A stretch of 64,000 bases of DNA from the NCBI GenBank assembly GCA_025964715.1, contig JAOPYH010000026.1, positions 41,867 to 105,866 of the forward strand, given 5' to 3'. Both the position numbers and the translations under genes were made by a program. The notes under the pieces are model-generated. The model was not told the origin of the DNA, did not search any database, and saw only the letters and a program-made list of their open reading frames with translations. Source of the DNA: Streptosporangiaceae bacterium (GTDB lineage Bacteria; Actinomycetota; Actinomycetes; Streptosporangiales; Streptosporangiaceae). The first letter of the stretch is position 1; each line of letters opens with the position of its first letter. This document shows, piece after piece, positions 9,132 to 17,642 of this stretch.

Positions 9132-10541
9132 ATGCCGTCCCGTTCCCATGACTCCCGCCGTCCCGGCCGTCCGCGCCGTACCGGCCGGCCGCAAGACCTC
9201 GTCCGGCGCACCGCCTTCGACGTCATCCGCGCCGTCGAGACCCGCGACGCCTACGCCAACCTGCTGCTCGCCGCCCGGTTGCGCGAGCGTGGCCTGACCG
9301 GCCGTGACGCCGCGCTGGCCACCGAGCTGACCTATGGCACACTGCGCGGTCGCGGCACCTACGACGCCGTGCTGGCCGTATGCAGCGACCGTGACCTGCG
9401 CCGGATCGACCCGCCGTTGCTCGACGTGCTCCGGCTCGGCACCCACCAGCTGCTCAGCACCCGGATCCCGGCGCACGCCGCCGTGGCCACCACGGTCGAG
9501 CTCGCCCGGTCCGTCGCGGGCCCGGGCCAGGCCAAGTTCGCCAACGCGGTGCTCCGCAAGGTCGCCACACGCGATCTCGACGCGTGGCTGGAGATCGTCG
9601 CGACCGGTGACGAGACGGCCCGGCTCTCGGTGGCCTACAGCCATCCGCGCTGGATCGTGTCCTCACTGCGCGATGCCCTCGGCCCGGATCGGGCCGAGAT
9701 CGAGGCTCTGCTGGCCGCGGACAACGACCGGCCGAGGGTCACCTTGATCGCCAAGCCGGGACGGGCCTCGGTCGACGAGCTGCTCGCCGCGGGCGCTGAG
9801 CGCGCGACGTACTCCCCGCACGCCGCCTACCTCCCCGAGGGCGACCCCGCGGCCATCGAGGCCATACGCCAGGGAGGCGCGGCCGTGCAGGACGAGGCGA
9901 GCCAGCTGGTGGCCATGGCGCTCGCCGCCGCGCCGCTCGAGGGTCCGGACGCTCGCTGGCTGGACCTGTGCGCCGGCCCCGGCGGCAAGGCCGGGCTGCT
10001 GTCCGCGCTCGCCGGCGAACGGGACGCCAGGCTGTTGGCCTGTGATCTCCAGCCGCACCGTGCCGGCCTCGTCCAGCGAGCCGTTGACGATCGGGCCGGG
10101 GTCGCGGTGGTCGACGGCACGAGGCCGGCATGGCCGCCCGGGACCTTCGACCGGGTGCTCGTGGACGCACCCTGCACCGGCCTCGGCGCGCTGCGCCGCC
10201 GCCCGGAGGCCCGCTGGCGGCGCAGCCCTGAGACCGTGGCGGAGCTCGGGCCACTGCAGCGTCGCCTGCTGACCAGCGCGCTCGACTCGGTACGGCCTGG
10301 CGGGGTCGTGGCCTATGTGACGTGCTCGCCGCACCTGGCGGAGACCCGGGTGGTCGTGGAGGACGTGCTCCGGGACCGCCCCGGCGTGGAGCGGCTCGAC
10401 GCACCCGCCGCGCTCGCGGGGGTGACCACCGAAGCGCTGTCCGGCCTTGGTTCGGGGCCGTATGCGCAGTTCTGGCCGCATCGGCATGGCACGGACGCGA
10501 TGTTCCTCGCCCTGCTGCGCCGGCCGGCCGGGGATCAATAG
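9132..10541 (+). CDS. rsmB: 16S rRNA (cytosine-967-C5)-methyltransferase RsmB
   Basis: SAM-dependent rRNA methyltransferase. The N-terminal NusB-like RNA-binding domain (about residues 20-150) precedes the catalytic Rossmann domain: LDLCAGPGGKAG (SAM site), VDAPCTGLG with one Cys, and YVTCSPH with the second Cys of the m5C mechanism. The ATG at 9132 with GGTGGAG upstream gives 469 residues. It follows fmt by 13 bases. Its end overlaps by seven bases the end of the convergent membrane-protein gene. Confidence 0.94.
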   Translation: MPSRSHDSRRPGRPRRTGRPQDLVRRTAFDVIRAVETRDAYANLLLAARLRERGLTGRDAALATELTYGTLRGRGTYDAVLAVCSDRDLRRIDPPLLDVLRLGTHQLLSTRIPAHAAVATTVELARSVAGPGQAKFANAVLRKVATRDLDAWLEIVATGDETARLSVAYSHPRWIVSSLRDALGPDRAEIEALLAADNDRPRVTLIAKPGRASVDELLAAGAERATYSPHAAYLPEGDPAAIEAIRQGGAAVQDEASQLVAMALAAAPLEGPDARWLDLCAGPGGKAGLLSALAGERDARLLACDLQPHRAGLVQRAVDDRAGVAVVDGTRPAWPPGTFDRVLVDAPCTGLGALRRRPEARWRRSPETVAELGPLQRRLLTSALDSVRPGGVVAYVTCSPHLAETRVVVEDVLRDRPGVERLDAPAALAGVTTEALSGLGSGPYAQFWPHRHGTDAMFLALLRRPAGDQ

Positions 10542-10978
10542 CCCCTGGGCACCGTCTCCGGGGAGCGGTATCCGTACACCGAGAGCACCCAGATGACGAC
10601 CACGTCGAGCACGATGATCAGGAGTGAGGGAAGCGGGTAGTACGGCATGAACATGAAGTTCTCGATGGCGCTCACGGCCACCACGATGATGCCGGTGGCC
10701 CGCGCCCACACGTTGCCGGTGTAGACGAAGACTCCCGCAGCGGCCACCAGGATCCCGATGAACAGGTGGATCCAGCCCCAGGCGGCGACGTTGAACCGAA
10801 AGACGTAGTCGGCCACGGCGGTGTAGAAACGGCTCTCCAGGATCGCCGCGATCCCGGAGATCACCTGGAATATGCCGATCAGCACCATCATCACCACGGC
10901 GAACAGCATGAGACCGACCGCCCATGTTTTCGCGGGCGTGTCATCCGTCGTTCCCCGGCCGTGCATCTCGTGACCCAT
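10535..10978 (-). CDS. DUF7144-type four-helix membrane protein
   Basis: A 147-residue integral membrane protein of unknown function, with four hydrophobic segments of about 20 residues separated by short loops (FVVMMVLIGIFQVISG, WGWIHLFIGILVAAAGVFVY, ATGIIVVAVSAIENFMF, LLIIVLDVVVIWVLSVYGY; boundaries approximate). The WGWIHLFIGI segment is typical of DUF7144-like actinomycete proteins. A His-containing N-terminus (MGHEMHG) precedes the first helix. Start chosen at 10978 because GGGAGGT lies just upstream; the longer frame upstream is not membrane-like. Confidence 0.75.
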   Translation of the reverse strand: MGHEMHGRGTTDDTPAKTWAVGLMLFAVVMMVLIGIFQVISGIAAILESRFYTAVADYVFRFNVAAWGWIHLFIGILVAAAGVFVYTGNVWARATGIIVVAVSAIENFMFMPYYPLPSLLIIVLDVVVIWVLSVYGYRSPETVPRGY

Positions 10979-11198
10979 GTGGGACCTCCCATCAGGCAGG
11001 GCGGGCTCTCCCAGAACACCGCGTTTCGGGGCGCCCGTCCTGCCGCAATGCGGCAAGAGTCGGCAAAGGTCGGTGGCCGGACACGAGCTGCCGGCATGCG
11101 GACGGAAACAGCCGGCCCGTGGCCCGACCATTACTTCGCGCCGGGCATGATCCAGGCATGAGCCAGAAGACCTCCACTGCCGTCAGCGCGGGGACGCC

Positions 11199-12158
11199 GT
11201 GCTGACCGGCTTCATGCAATTCATGTCCTTCATCGGCAGCTCCGGCTTCTATCTGCCGGTGCTCGTGGTGGTGTTCTGGTGCCTGAACCCACGTGCCGGC
11301 GCCCGCGCCGCGGTGGTGCTGGCGCTGAGCGGCGCGCTGAATACCATGCTCAAGCTCCTGTGGCACGCGCCCCGGCCCTACTGGACCGACCCCTCCGTCA
11401 AGGGCCACGAGTCCAGGGCCTCGTTCGGGATGCCGTCGGGGCACGCGCAGGGATCGGCCGTGGCGTGGGGTCTGCTCGGCATTCACTTCAGGCGGCGGAT
11501 CGTCTGGGTCATAGTGCTCGCGGTGGTCCTGCTGGTCGGGGTCTCACGGGTGTATCTCGGTGTGCACTCCATTGGGCAGGTGCTGGCCGGCTGGGCGATC
11601 GGGGCCGGGCTGCTGGGACTGACCGTGCTCCTCGAACCGTTCGTGGTGCCGTGGTGGGCCCGGCGGAGCCTGGCCGTGCAGGTGGCGCTCAGTCTCGCCA
11701 TCGCCGCGGCCGTCCTGATCCCCACCGCGATGGCGGTGGACAACCTGCACGCCTGGCATATGCCCGGGACCTGGGAGAAGGCGGTCGAGGTCGGCGGCGG
11801 CACGGTCCGGCCCGTGACGCTCACGCAGGGCGCCGCCGCCACGGGCCTGCTTTGCGGAGCCCTCGTGGGGCTGTCGTGGCTGGGTCACTCCGGCTGGTTC
11901 GACGCCGGCGGATCGACGGTGCGGCGGCTCGCGCGGATACCAGTGGGGATGGCCGGTGCCGCCGCGATCTGGGTGCCCGGGCTCTTCGCCGGCAACCAGA
12001 GCCTGATCGTGTTCGGGGTCTACCTCTTGCTGGCGCTGTGGGCGACGGCCGGCGCGCCCGCGGTGTTCGTACGCCTGGGCCTGGCCCGCCGGGAGGCCCG
12101 GCCGGTGCCCGAGGCCGAGCAGGAGCCGGATCACACCGACGATGCCCTGAGCGGGTGA
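11199..12158 (+). CDS. PAP2-family phosphatase, membrane-bound
   Basis: A polytopic membrane phosphatase, probably acting on a lipid or polyprenyl (pyro)phosphate. The three PAP2 motifs are K-x6-RP (KLLWHAPRP), PSGH, and SR-x5-H ([12 protein letters not shown]). In the last motif the usual Asp four residues after the catalytic His is Gln, as in dolichyl-diphosphatases. The C-terminal half has several more hydrophobic segments. 319 residues from GTG 11199; ATG 11214 is an alternative start. Ends just before rpe. Substrate unknown. Confidence 0.82.
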   Translation: MLTGFMQFMSFIGSSGFYLPVLVVVFWCLNPRAGARAAVVLALSGALNTMLKLLWHAPRPYWTDPSVKGHESRASFGMPSGHAQGSAVAWGLLGIHFRRRIVWVIVLAVVLLVGVSRVYLGVHSIGQVLAGWAIGAGLLGLTVLLEPFVVPWWARRSLAVQVALSLAIAAAVLIPTAMAVDNLHAWHMPGTWEKAVEVGGGTVRPVTLTQGAAATGLLCGALVGLSWLGHSGWFDAGGSTVRRLARIPVGMAGAAAIWVPGLFAGNQSLIVFGVYLLLALWATAGAPAVFVRLGLARREARPVPEAEQEPDHTDDALSG

Positions 12159-12196
12159 GGCGGCCGGACCGCGGCACTTCTAGACTCGAACCCATC

Positions 12197-12889
12197 ATGG
12201 CCGTACAGATCTCACCCAGCATCCTTTCCGCCGACTTCGCCCACCTCGCCGACGACGTCGCCGCCATCGCCGGCGCCGCCGACTGGGTCCACGTCGATGT
12301 GATGGACAACCACTTCGTGCCCAACCTGACCCTCGGCCTTCCGGTGGTGGAGGCGCTCATCAAGCACAGCCCCCTGCCACTGGATTGTCACCTCATGATC
12401 GAGGACCCGGACCGCTGGGCCCCGCAGTACGCCGAGGCCGGCGCGGGCAGCGTCACGATCCACGCCGAGGCGGCCAAGGCCCCCATCCGTACGCTCCGGA
12501 CGATCCGCGCGGCGGGGGCCCGCGCGGGGCTCGGCATCAACCCGGCCACCGCGGTGGAGCCGTACGAGGACATCCTCGGGGAGATCGACATGCTGCTCCT
12601 CATGACGGTCGAACCCGGCTTCGGTGGCCAGCGCTTCCTCGATGTCGTGCTGCCGAAGGTGCGTCGCGCCCGGGAGATGATCAAGGGTCGCGACCTGCCC
12701 GTCTGGCTGCAGGTCGACGGCGGCGTCAGCGCCGAGACGATCGAGCGGTGCGCGGAGGCGGGAGCCGACGTCTTCGTCGCCGGCAATGCCGTCTACGGCG
12801 CGGACGACCCCGCCGAGGCCGTACGAGCCCTTCGCGCCCGCGCCGAACGGTCGGCCGCCGGGGGAGCCACGGCCCTGGCCCAGGGCTAG
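12197..12889 (+). CDS. rpe: Ribulose-phosphate 3-epimerase
   Basis: Interconverts ribulose 5-phosphate and xylulose 5-phosphate (pentose phosphate pathway). It has [10 protein letters not shown] at the N-terminus, [14 protein letters not shown] and DCHLMIEDP with metal ligands, and [10 protein letters not shown] and VDGGVS near the phosphate site. 230 residues. No ribosome-binding site is visible. A TAGACT hexamer at 12181-12186 lies only 10 bases before the ATG, so the mRNA may be leaderless. It supplies the ribulose 5-phosphate pool used by the downstream ribBA. Confidence 0.95.
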   Translation: MAVQISPSILSADFAHLADDVAAIAGAADWVHVDVMDNHFVPNLTLGLPVVEALIKHSPLPLDCHLMIEDPDRWAPQYAEAGAGSVTIHAEAAKAPIRTLRTIRAAGARAGLGINPATAVEPYEDILGEIDMLLLMTVEPGFGGQRFLDVVLPKVRRAREMIKGRDLPVWLQVDGGVSAETIERCAEAGADVFVAGNAVYGADDPAEAVRALRARAERSAAGGATALAQG

Positions 12890-13002
12890 GCGCGCCAAGC
12901 CGGCGCTCAGCCGAGGAAATGGGCACCCCGCCGTGACGTGGGAATCCTCACACGCGGAGGGGGAATGCCTGACATGGCACACTGGTTACGGAAGTCAGCA
13001 AA

Positions 13003-13128
13003 GCGTGCTCCGGGGTCGGTGCAATTCCGAACCGGCGGTAAAGTCCGCGACCCGGCCGAAGCCATCGGCCGGTTGATCCGGTGAGATTCCGGGACCGACG
13101 GTGAAAGTCCGGATGGGAGGCAGCGCGC
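13003..13128 (+). promoter_or_regulatory. FMN riboswitch (RFN element)
   Basis: The 5' leader of the rib operon contains the conserved RFN blocks in order: CTCCGGGGTCGGTG, CCGAACCGGCGGTAAAGTCC, a variable stem (CGGCCGAAG..CGGCCG), GATTCCGGGACCGACGGT and AAAGTCCGGATGGGAGG. It occupies most of the 308-base gap after rpe, about 70 bases before ribE. The family binds FMN and shuts down riboflavin synthesis and uptake genes. A perfect palindrome just downstream is the likely expression platform. Confidence 0.95.
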
Positions 13129-13130
13129 GT

Positions 13131-13152
13131 GACGCCCTTGTACAAGGGCGTC
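13131..13152 (+). promoter_or_regulatory. Palindromic hairpin after the FMN aptamer, probable expression platform
   Basis: A perfect 22-base palindrome (10-bp arms 13131-13140 and 13143-13152). It starts right at the aptamer's 3' end and lies 45 bases before the ribE ATG. It has no T-run. It could be a transcription terminator, or an element that competes with aptamer pairing to mask translation. The ribosome-binding site AGAAGGAGAC at about 13182-13191 is outside it. Confidence 0.6.
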
Positions 13153-13197
13153 GTCTTCGCGATCCCCCGGAGTCATACCTAGAAGGAGACTTCGGGA

Positions 13198-13809
13198 ATG
13201 TTCACCGGCATCATCGAGGAGCTCGGCGAGATCGTAAGGATCGAGCCCCTCGGGGACTCGGCCAGGCTCGAGATCCGCGGGCCTCTAGTAGTCCAGGACG
13301 CCGTACACGGCGCCTCCATCGCGGTCAACGGCGTCTGCCTCACCGTGGTGGACCTCAAAGACGACGTCTTCACCGCCGACGTCATGAAGGAGACGCTGGA
13401 CCGGTCCAGCCTCGGCGCGACCGAGCCCGGCTCCCGCGTCAACCTCGAGCGTCCCGTGCGGCTCGCCGACCGCCTCGGCGGTCACCTTGTCCAGGGCCAT
13501 GTCGACGGTGTCGCCACGATCCTTTCCCGCGAGCCCGGTGAGCACTGGGACCTCGTGACGCTCTCCCTTCCCGCGCCGCTGGCCCGTTATGTCGTCGACA
13601 AGGGCTCGATCACCGTCGACGGCGTGAGCCTGACGGTCGTGGAGGCCGCGGCGGACCGGTTCACCATCTCGCTCATCCCCACCACGCTCGCGCTCACCAC
13701 GCTGGGCATCAAGGGTCCCGGCGATCCGGTGAACCTGGAGGTCGACGTCATCGCCAAGTACGTCGAGCGGCTCACCCTCGCGCAGCCCCTGAGCGGAGGG
13801 GCCCGATGA
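13198..13809 (+). CDS. ribE: Riboflavin synthase alpha subunit
   Basis: Dismutates two 6,7-dimethyl-8-ribityllumazine molecules to riboflavin. Two tandem lumazine-binding repeats are visible: MFTGIIEELG with SIAVNGVCLTV, and QGHVDGVATI with SITVDGVSLTVV. 203 residues, ATG with a strong AGAAGGAG site. First gene under the FMN riboswitch. Its stop overlaps ribM by four bases (ATGA). Confidence 0.97.
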   Translation: MFTGIIEELGEIVRIEPLGDSARLEIRGPLVVQDAVHGASIAVNGVCLTVVDLKDDVFTADVMKETLDRSSLGATEPGSRVNLERPVRLADRLGGHLVQGHVDGVATILSREPGEHWDLVTLSLPAPLARYVVDKGSITVDGVSLTVVEAAADRFTISLIPTTLALTTLGIKGPGDPVNLEVDVIAKYVERLTLAQPLSGGAR

Positions 13810-14444
13810 GCTGGACACAGGCGGGGTTCCACATCCTCGGTTACAAGGTGCTGTGGACGGATCTGGTGGGCAATGTCTGTGCGCTGGCCACCCTGTGGCT
13901 GGCCTACATCAGGACGATCTGGACCTGGCCCGTGCAGATGGCCGGCTCGGTGTTGCTCTTCATCGCATCGGTGAGCGCCCACATCACGGGGAACGCGCTC
14001 AAGCAGGTGTTGTTCGGCGTCCTGGCGGCGTACGGCTGGTGGAAGTGGTCGCGCGGCCTGCGTGGCGGCCGGGACCTGCCCGTACGCCCCGCGACCGGGC
14101 GCGAACGGCTCGCCCTGATCGCGGCGATGGTGGTCGGCACCGCGCTCGTGGCCGCGTTCTTCCAGGCGACCGGCTGGTCGTGGGCCCCGCTGCCGGACGC
14201 CTACATCTTCGTCGGCAGCGCGGTGGCCACCTACGCGCAGGGCCGCGCGCTCCTGGAGTTCTGGGTCATGTGGGTGATGGTCGACCTCGTCGGGGTGCCG
14301 CTGGCCTTCTCGTCCGGACTGGTCGTGTCCGGTGCGGTCTACGTCTTGTTCTTCGTGATGGTGCTGGTCGGCTTCCGCGGCTGGCTGCGGCAGTACCGCG
14401 CGCACACCCGGCAGGCTCCTGACACCGAGGCGGTGGCGGTGTGA
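13806..14444 (+). CDS. ribM: Riboflavin transporter RibM (PnuX/PnuC family)
   Basis: A 212-residue membrane protein with about seven hydrophobic segments. It belongs to the PnuC vitamin-transporter fold ([16 protein letters not shown] near the start and [17 protein letters not shown]). In Streptomyces davawensis and Corynebacterium the PnuC homologue inside an FMN-riboswitch rib operon is the riboflavin importer RibM/PnuX. The gene order here (ribE-ribM-ribBA-ribH) matches that operon, so riboflavin is favoured over nicotinamide riboside. It overlaps both neighbours by four bases. Confidence 0.85.
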   Translation: MSWTQAGFHILGYKVLWTDLVGNVCALATLWLAYIRTIWTWPVQMAGSVLLFIASVSAHITGNALKQVLFGVLAAYGWWKWSRGLRGGRDLPVRPATGRERLALIAAMVVGTALVAAFFQATGWSWAPLPDAYIFVGSAVATYAQGRALLEFWVMWVMVDLVGVPLAFSSGLVVSGAVYVLFFVMVLVGFRGWLRQYRAHTRQAPDTEAVAV

Positions 14445-15685
14445 ACACCGACGAAGAGCAGATCCACGGCATGTTCGCCACCGTCGAGGAGGCCATCGCC
14501 GACATCGCGGCCGGCAAGCCCGTGGTCGTGGTCGACGACGCGGACCGCGAGAACGAGGGCGACATCATCTTCGCGGCCGCCAAGGCGACCCCGGAGCTCC
14601 TCGCGTTCACGATCCGCTACACCAGCGGTGTGATCTGCGTGCCCATGCTCGGGGAGGATCTCGACCGGCTGCAGCTCCCGCTCATGACCGCACAGAACCG
14701 TGACCGGATGCGGACCGCCTACACGATCAGCGTCGACGCCCGCGACGGTGTGTCGACCGGAATCTCCGCAGCCGATCGGGCGCACACCATCCGTACCCTG
14801 TGCGACTCGGCCACCGAGCCCTACGAGGTGGTGCGTCCCGGCCACATCTTCCCGCTGCGCTACCACGAGGGCGGGGTGCTGCGCCGCCGCGGCCACACCG
14901 AGGCGGCAGTGGACCTGGCCCGCCTCGCCGGCCTGGCCGAGGCCGGCGTGCTCGCCGAGGTCGTGAACGACGACGGCACCATGGCCCGGCTACCGGAGCT
15001 CCAGGTCTTCGCCAAGGAGCACGGCCTCAAGCTGATCTCGATCGAGCAGCTCGCCGAACATCGCCGGCGTGCCGAGCCGATGGTGCGGCGCGCAGCCGAG
15101 ACCCGGCTGCCCAACCGCCATGGCATGTGGCGCGCGGTCGGCTACTCCAGCGCCATCGACGGCGGCGAGCACTTGGCTTTGGTGTACGGGGAGATCGGCG
15201 ATGGCGAGGACATCATGGTCCGGGTGCATTCTGAGTGCCTGACCGGCGACGTGTTCGGCTCAGAGCGGTGCGACTGCGGCACCCAGCTCGACGCCGCCAT
15301 GGCGGAGATCGCGGCCGAGGGCCGGGGGATCGTGCTCTACCTGCGCGGACATGAGGGCCGCGGCATCGGGCTCATCGCCAAGCTGCGTGCCTACCACCTC
15401 CAGGACAACGGCGCCGACACCGTGGACGCCAACCTGCAGCTCGGCCTGCCGGCCGACGCACGTGAGTACAGCAACGCCGCGCACATGCTCAAGGATCTGG
15501 GCGTACGTTCCGTGCGGATGCTGACCAACAATCCCAAGAAGATGCAGGGCGTGCAGGGCTTCGGCCTGCGGGTGCACGGCCGGGTCGCGCTGCCGGCCAA
15601 CGTCACCGAGCACAACCTGCGCTATCTGACGGTCAAGCGGGACCGTCTCGGCCACAAGATCGCCGGACTGGAGGACCCGTCATGA
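14441..15685 (+). CDS. ribBA: Bifunctional 3,4-dihydroxy-2-butanone-4-phosphate synthase / GTP cyclohydrolase II
   Basis: Supplies both precursors of lumazine. The N-terminal RibB half has [15 protein letters not shown], an acidic metal site, and [15 protein letters not shown]. The C-terminal RibA half (from about residue 210) has [20 protein letters not shown], whose cysteines bind zinc, and [11 protein letters not shown]. 414 residues, GTG start in a four-base overlap with ribM; it in turn overlaps ribH. Confidence 0.97.
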   Translation: MNTDEEQIHGMFATVEEAIADIAAGKPVVVVDDADRENEGDIIFAAAKATPELLAFTIRYTSGVICVPMLGEDLDRLQLPLMTAQNRDRMRTAYTISVDARDGVSTGISAADRAHTIRTLCDSATEPYEVVRPGHIFPLRYHEGGVLRRRGHTEAAVDLARLAGLAEAGVLAEVVNDDGTMARLPELQVFAKEHGLKLISIEQLAEHRRRAEPMVRRAAETRLPNRHGMWRAVGYSSAIDGGEHLALVYGEIGDGEDIMVRVHSECLTGDVFGSERCDCGTQLDAAMAEIAAEGRGIVLYLRGHEGRGIGLIAKLRAYHLQDNGADTVDANLQLGLPADAREYSNAAHMLKDLGVRSVRMLTNNPKKMQGVQGFGLRVHGRVALPANVTEHNLRYLTVKRDRLGHKIAGLEDPS

Positions 15686-16188
15686 GCGGAGTGGGCAGAC
15701 CCGAGGACACCCGGGTGGACGCGGCGGGGCTCTCGCTCGGCATCGTCTGCACCCGCTGGCACACCGACGTCACCGACCGGCTGCTCGACCGGGCGGTCCA
15801 GGCCGCCAAGGCCTGCGGTGTCGACGAGCCGGTCGTGGCGCGGGTCACCGGTGCGCTCGAGCTGCCCGTCGTGGCCCAGCAACTCGCCCGCGACAACGAC
15901 GCGGTGGTCTGCCTGGGCGCGGTGATCCGCGGCGAGACGGCGCATTTCGACTACGTCTGCGACTCGGTCACCGCCGGGCTGACCCGGGTGGCCCTGGACG
16001 AGGCCACACCGGTAGGCAACGGCGTGCTCACGTGTGAGAACATTGGCCAGGCAATCGATCGCAGTGGGCTGGTGGACAGCCGCGAGGACAAGGGATGGGA
16101 GGCGACTGTGGCCGCACTCGACACGGCACTGACCCTGCGAGGTCTGCGGCATCACGGTCACGCCGGGCATATCTCCGAGCATCTCTAG
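15682..16188 (+). CDS. ribH: 6,7-dimethyl-8-ribityllumazine synthase
   Basis: Condenses the ribBA product with the pyrimidine intermediate. Core motifs: [32 protein letters not shown] (active-site His/Arg region) and [16 protein letters not shown]. The last differs slightly from the common GVLTVDT..QA form but keeps the fold pattern. 168 residues; start overlaps the ribBA stop (ATGA). The operon ends here. In related genomes hisE follows; here hisG comes next after 94 bases. Confidence 0.93.
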   Translation: MSGVGRPEDTRVDAAGLSLGIVCTRWHTDVTDRLLDRAVQAAKACGVDEPVVARVTGALELPVVAQQLARDNDAVVCLGAVIRGETAHFDYVCDSVTAGLTRVALDEATPVGNGVLTCENIGQAIDRSGLVDSREDKGWEATVAALDTALTLRGLRHHGHAGHISEHL

Positions 16189-16282
16189 GGGAGTTCACGG
16201 GGATAGATCCTCTGAGCGCCCGGCCATCTGGGCTTCTGCGCCCGCCTGGTTTCCCGCCAAATCCACACGAAAGGTTGTTTCC

Positions 16283-17158
16283 GTGCTGTCTCTCGTCCTG
16301 CCCAAGGGCTCGCTGGAAAAGGCGACGCTTGAGCTCTTCGACGCCGCAGACCTGACCGTACGCCGGACGTCGGACCGCGACTACCGCGCCTCCATCGACG
16401 ACCCCCGCATCGACCGGGTCCGGGTTCTGCGCCCGCAGGAGATCCCGACCTACCTCGAACAGGGACTGTTCGACCTCGGCATCACCGGCCGCGACTGGAT
16501 CACCGAGACCGACGCCGACGTCGTCTCGCTCGGTGAGCTGCAGTACTCCAAGGCCACCTCCAACCCGGTGCGGGTCATCATCGCCGTGCCGGCGGACGCG
16601 CCCTGGCAGCAGGTCTCCGACCTTCCCGAGGACGTCCGGATCTCGACCGAGTTCCCGGCGCTCACCCAGCGGTTCCTGGACAAGCACGGAGTGAAGGCCC
16701 GGGTGGTCCCGTCCTACGGCGCCACCGAGGCGAAGGTCCCCGACATCGTCGACGCGATCGTCGACCTCACCGAGACCGGCTCTTCGCTGCGCAAGAACGG
16801 GCTGCGCATCCTGGACACGCTCCTCACCAGTTACACGGAGCTGGTCGCGAACCGCGAGGCGTACGAGAACGCCGAGAAGCGGGCGGCGATGGAGGACATC
16901 GCGCTGCTGCTGCAGGGTGCCATCCGCGCGCGCGGACAGGTCCTGCTCAAGCTCAACGTCGCCAACGGCGGGCTGCAGGAGATCCTCGGCATCATGCCCG
17001 CCATGTCCTCACCCACCGTCACGCCGCTGGCCGGCGGAGAGATGCACGCCGTCGAGAGCGTCGTGCCCAAGCGCGGAGTGAACACGCTGATCCCATCGCT
17101 CAAGTCCGCAGGCGCCCGCGACATCCTCGAGATCCCCATCTCCAAGATCGTTGACTAG
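16283..17158 (+). CDS. hisG: ATP phosphoribosyltransferase, long form
   Basis: First step of histidine synthesis (ATP plus PRPP). It starts VLSLVLPKGSLEKATLELFDAADL, and the PRPP loop lies in the DAIVDLTETGSSLRKNGL region. The C-terminal HisG_C domain, which mediates histidine feedback in the long homohexameric form, runs from about residue 215. 291 residues. GTG start with AAAGG upstream. The downstream PH-domain gene overlaps its end by eight bases. Confidence 0.95.
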   Translation: MLSLVLPKGSLEKATLELFDAADLTVRRTSDRDYRASIDDPRIDRVRVLRPQEIPTYLEQGLFDLGITGRDWITETDADVVSLGELQYSKATSNPVRVIIAVPADAPWQQVSDLPEDVRISTEFPALTQRFLDKHGVKARVVPSYGATEAKVPDIVDAIVDLTETGSSLRKNGLRILDTLLTSYTELVANREAYENAEKRAAMEDIALLLQGAIRARGQVLLKLNVANGGLQEILGIMPAMSSPTVTPLAGGEMHAVESVVPKRGVNTLIPSLKSAGARDILEIPISKIVD

Positions 17159-17591
17159 AACCCTTCCGGTGACCTGGCGGCCGCGCCGCAGCCGGGTGAT
17201 CGCCTACGCGCTGGCGGGCACGATCATGTTGGTCATGATCGTGCTCGCCATCGTCGTGCCACCGCCCTTCGGCCTCGCTGACCGGATCGGCCTGGTGGTG
17301 TTCGGGATCCTCGTCGTCGGCCTGCTGCACGTGATCGCCAGGAGCAGGGTGGTGGCCGATGAGCGGGGTCTCACGGTCGTCAACCCCTTGCGCACCCATC
17401 GCTACGACTGGGCCGAGGTGCTGCGGGCGAACATGGCCGAGGGGGACCCCTGGCCCACACTGGACCTCGCCGACGGCACGTCCGTCGGAGCCATGGGGAT
17501 CCAGGGTTCCGAGGGCCAGCGGGCCCGCAAGGCCATCACCGAGTTGCAGGCCCTCCTCCACGAACGCGGCGAGGCACCCGAGCCGTCCTGA
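17151..17591 (+). CDS. PH-domain membrane protein downstream of hisG
   Basis: A 146-residue protein of unknown function. Two adjacent hydrophobic helices (about residues 17-37 and 44-62) precede a bacterial PH-like domain (RSRVVADERGLTVVNPLRTHRYDWAEV). A protein of this type commonly follows hisG in actinomycetes. The TTG start overlaps the hisG stop by eight bases, so translation is probably coupled. No role in histidine synthesis is implied by the sequence. Confidence 0.75.
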   Translation: MTRTLPVTWRPRRSRVIAYALAGTIMLVMIVLAIVVPPPFGLADRIGLVVFGILVVGLLHVIARSRVVADERGLTVVNPLRTHRYDWAEVLRANMAEGDPWPTLDLADGTSVGAMGIQGSEGQRARKAITELQALLHERGEAPEPS

Positions 17592-17642
17592 CCCCGTCAT
17601 GATCGTGTAACCACCGCGGATATAGACCGGTCCCGGGCAAGT

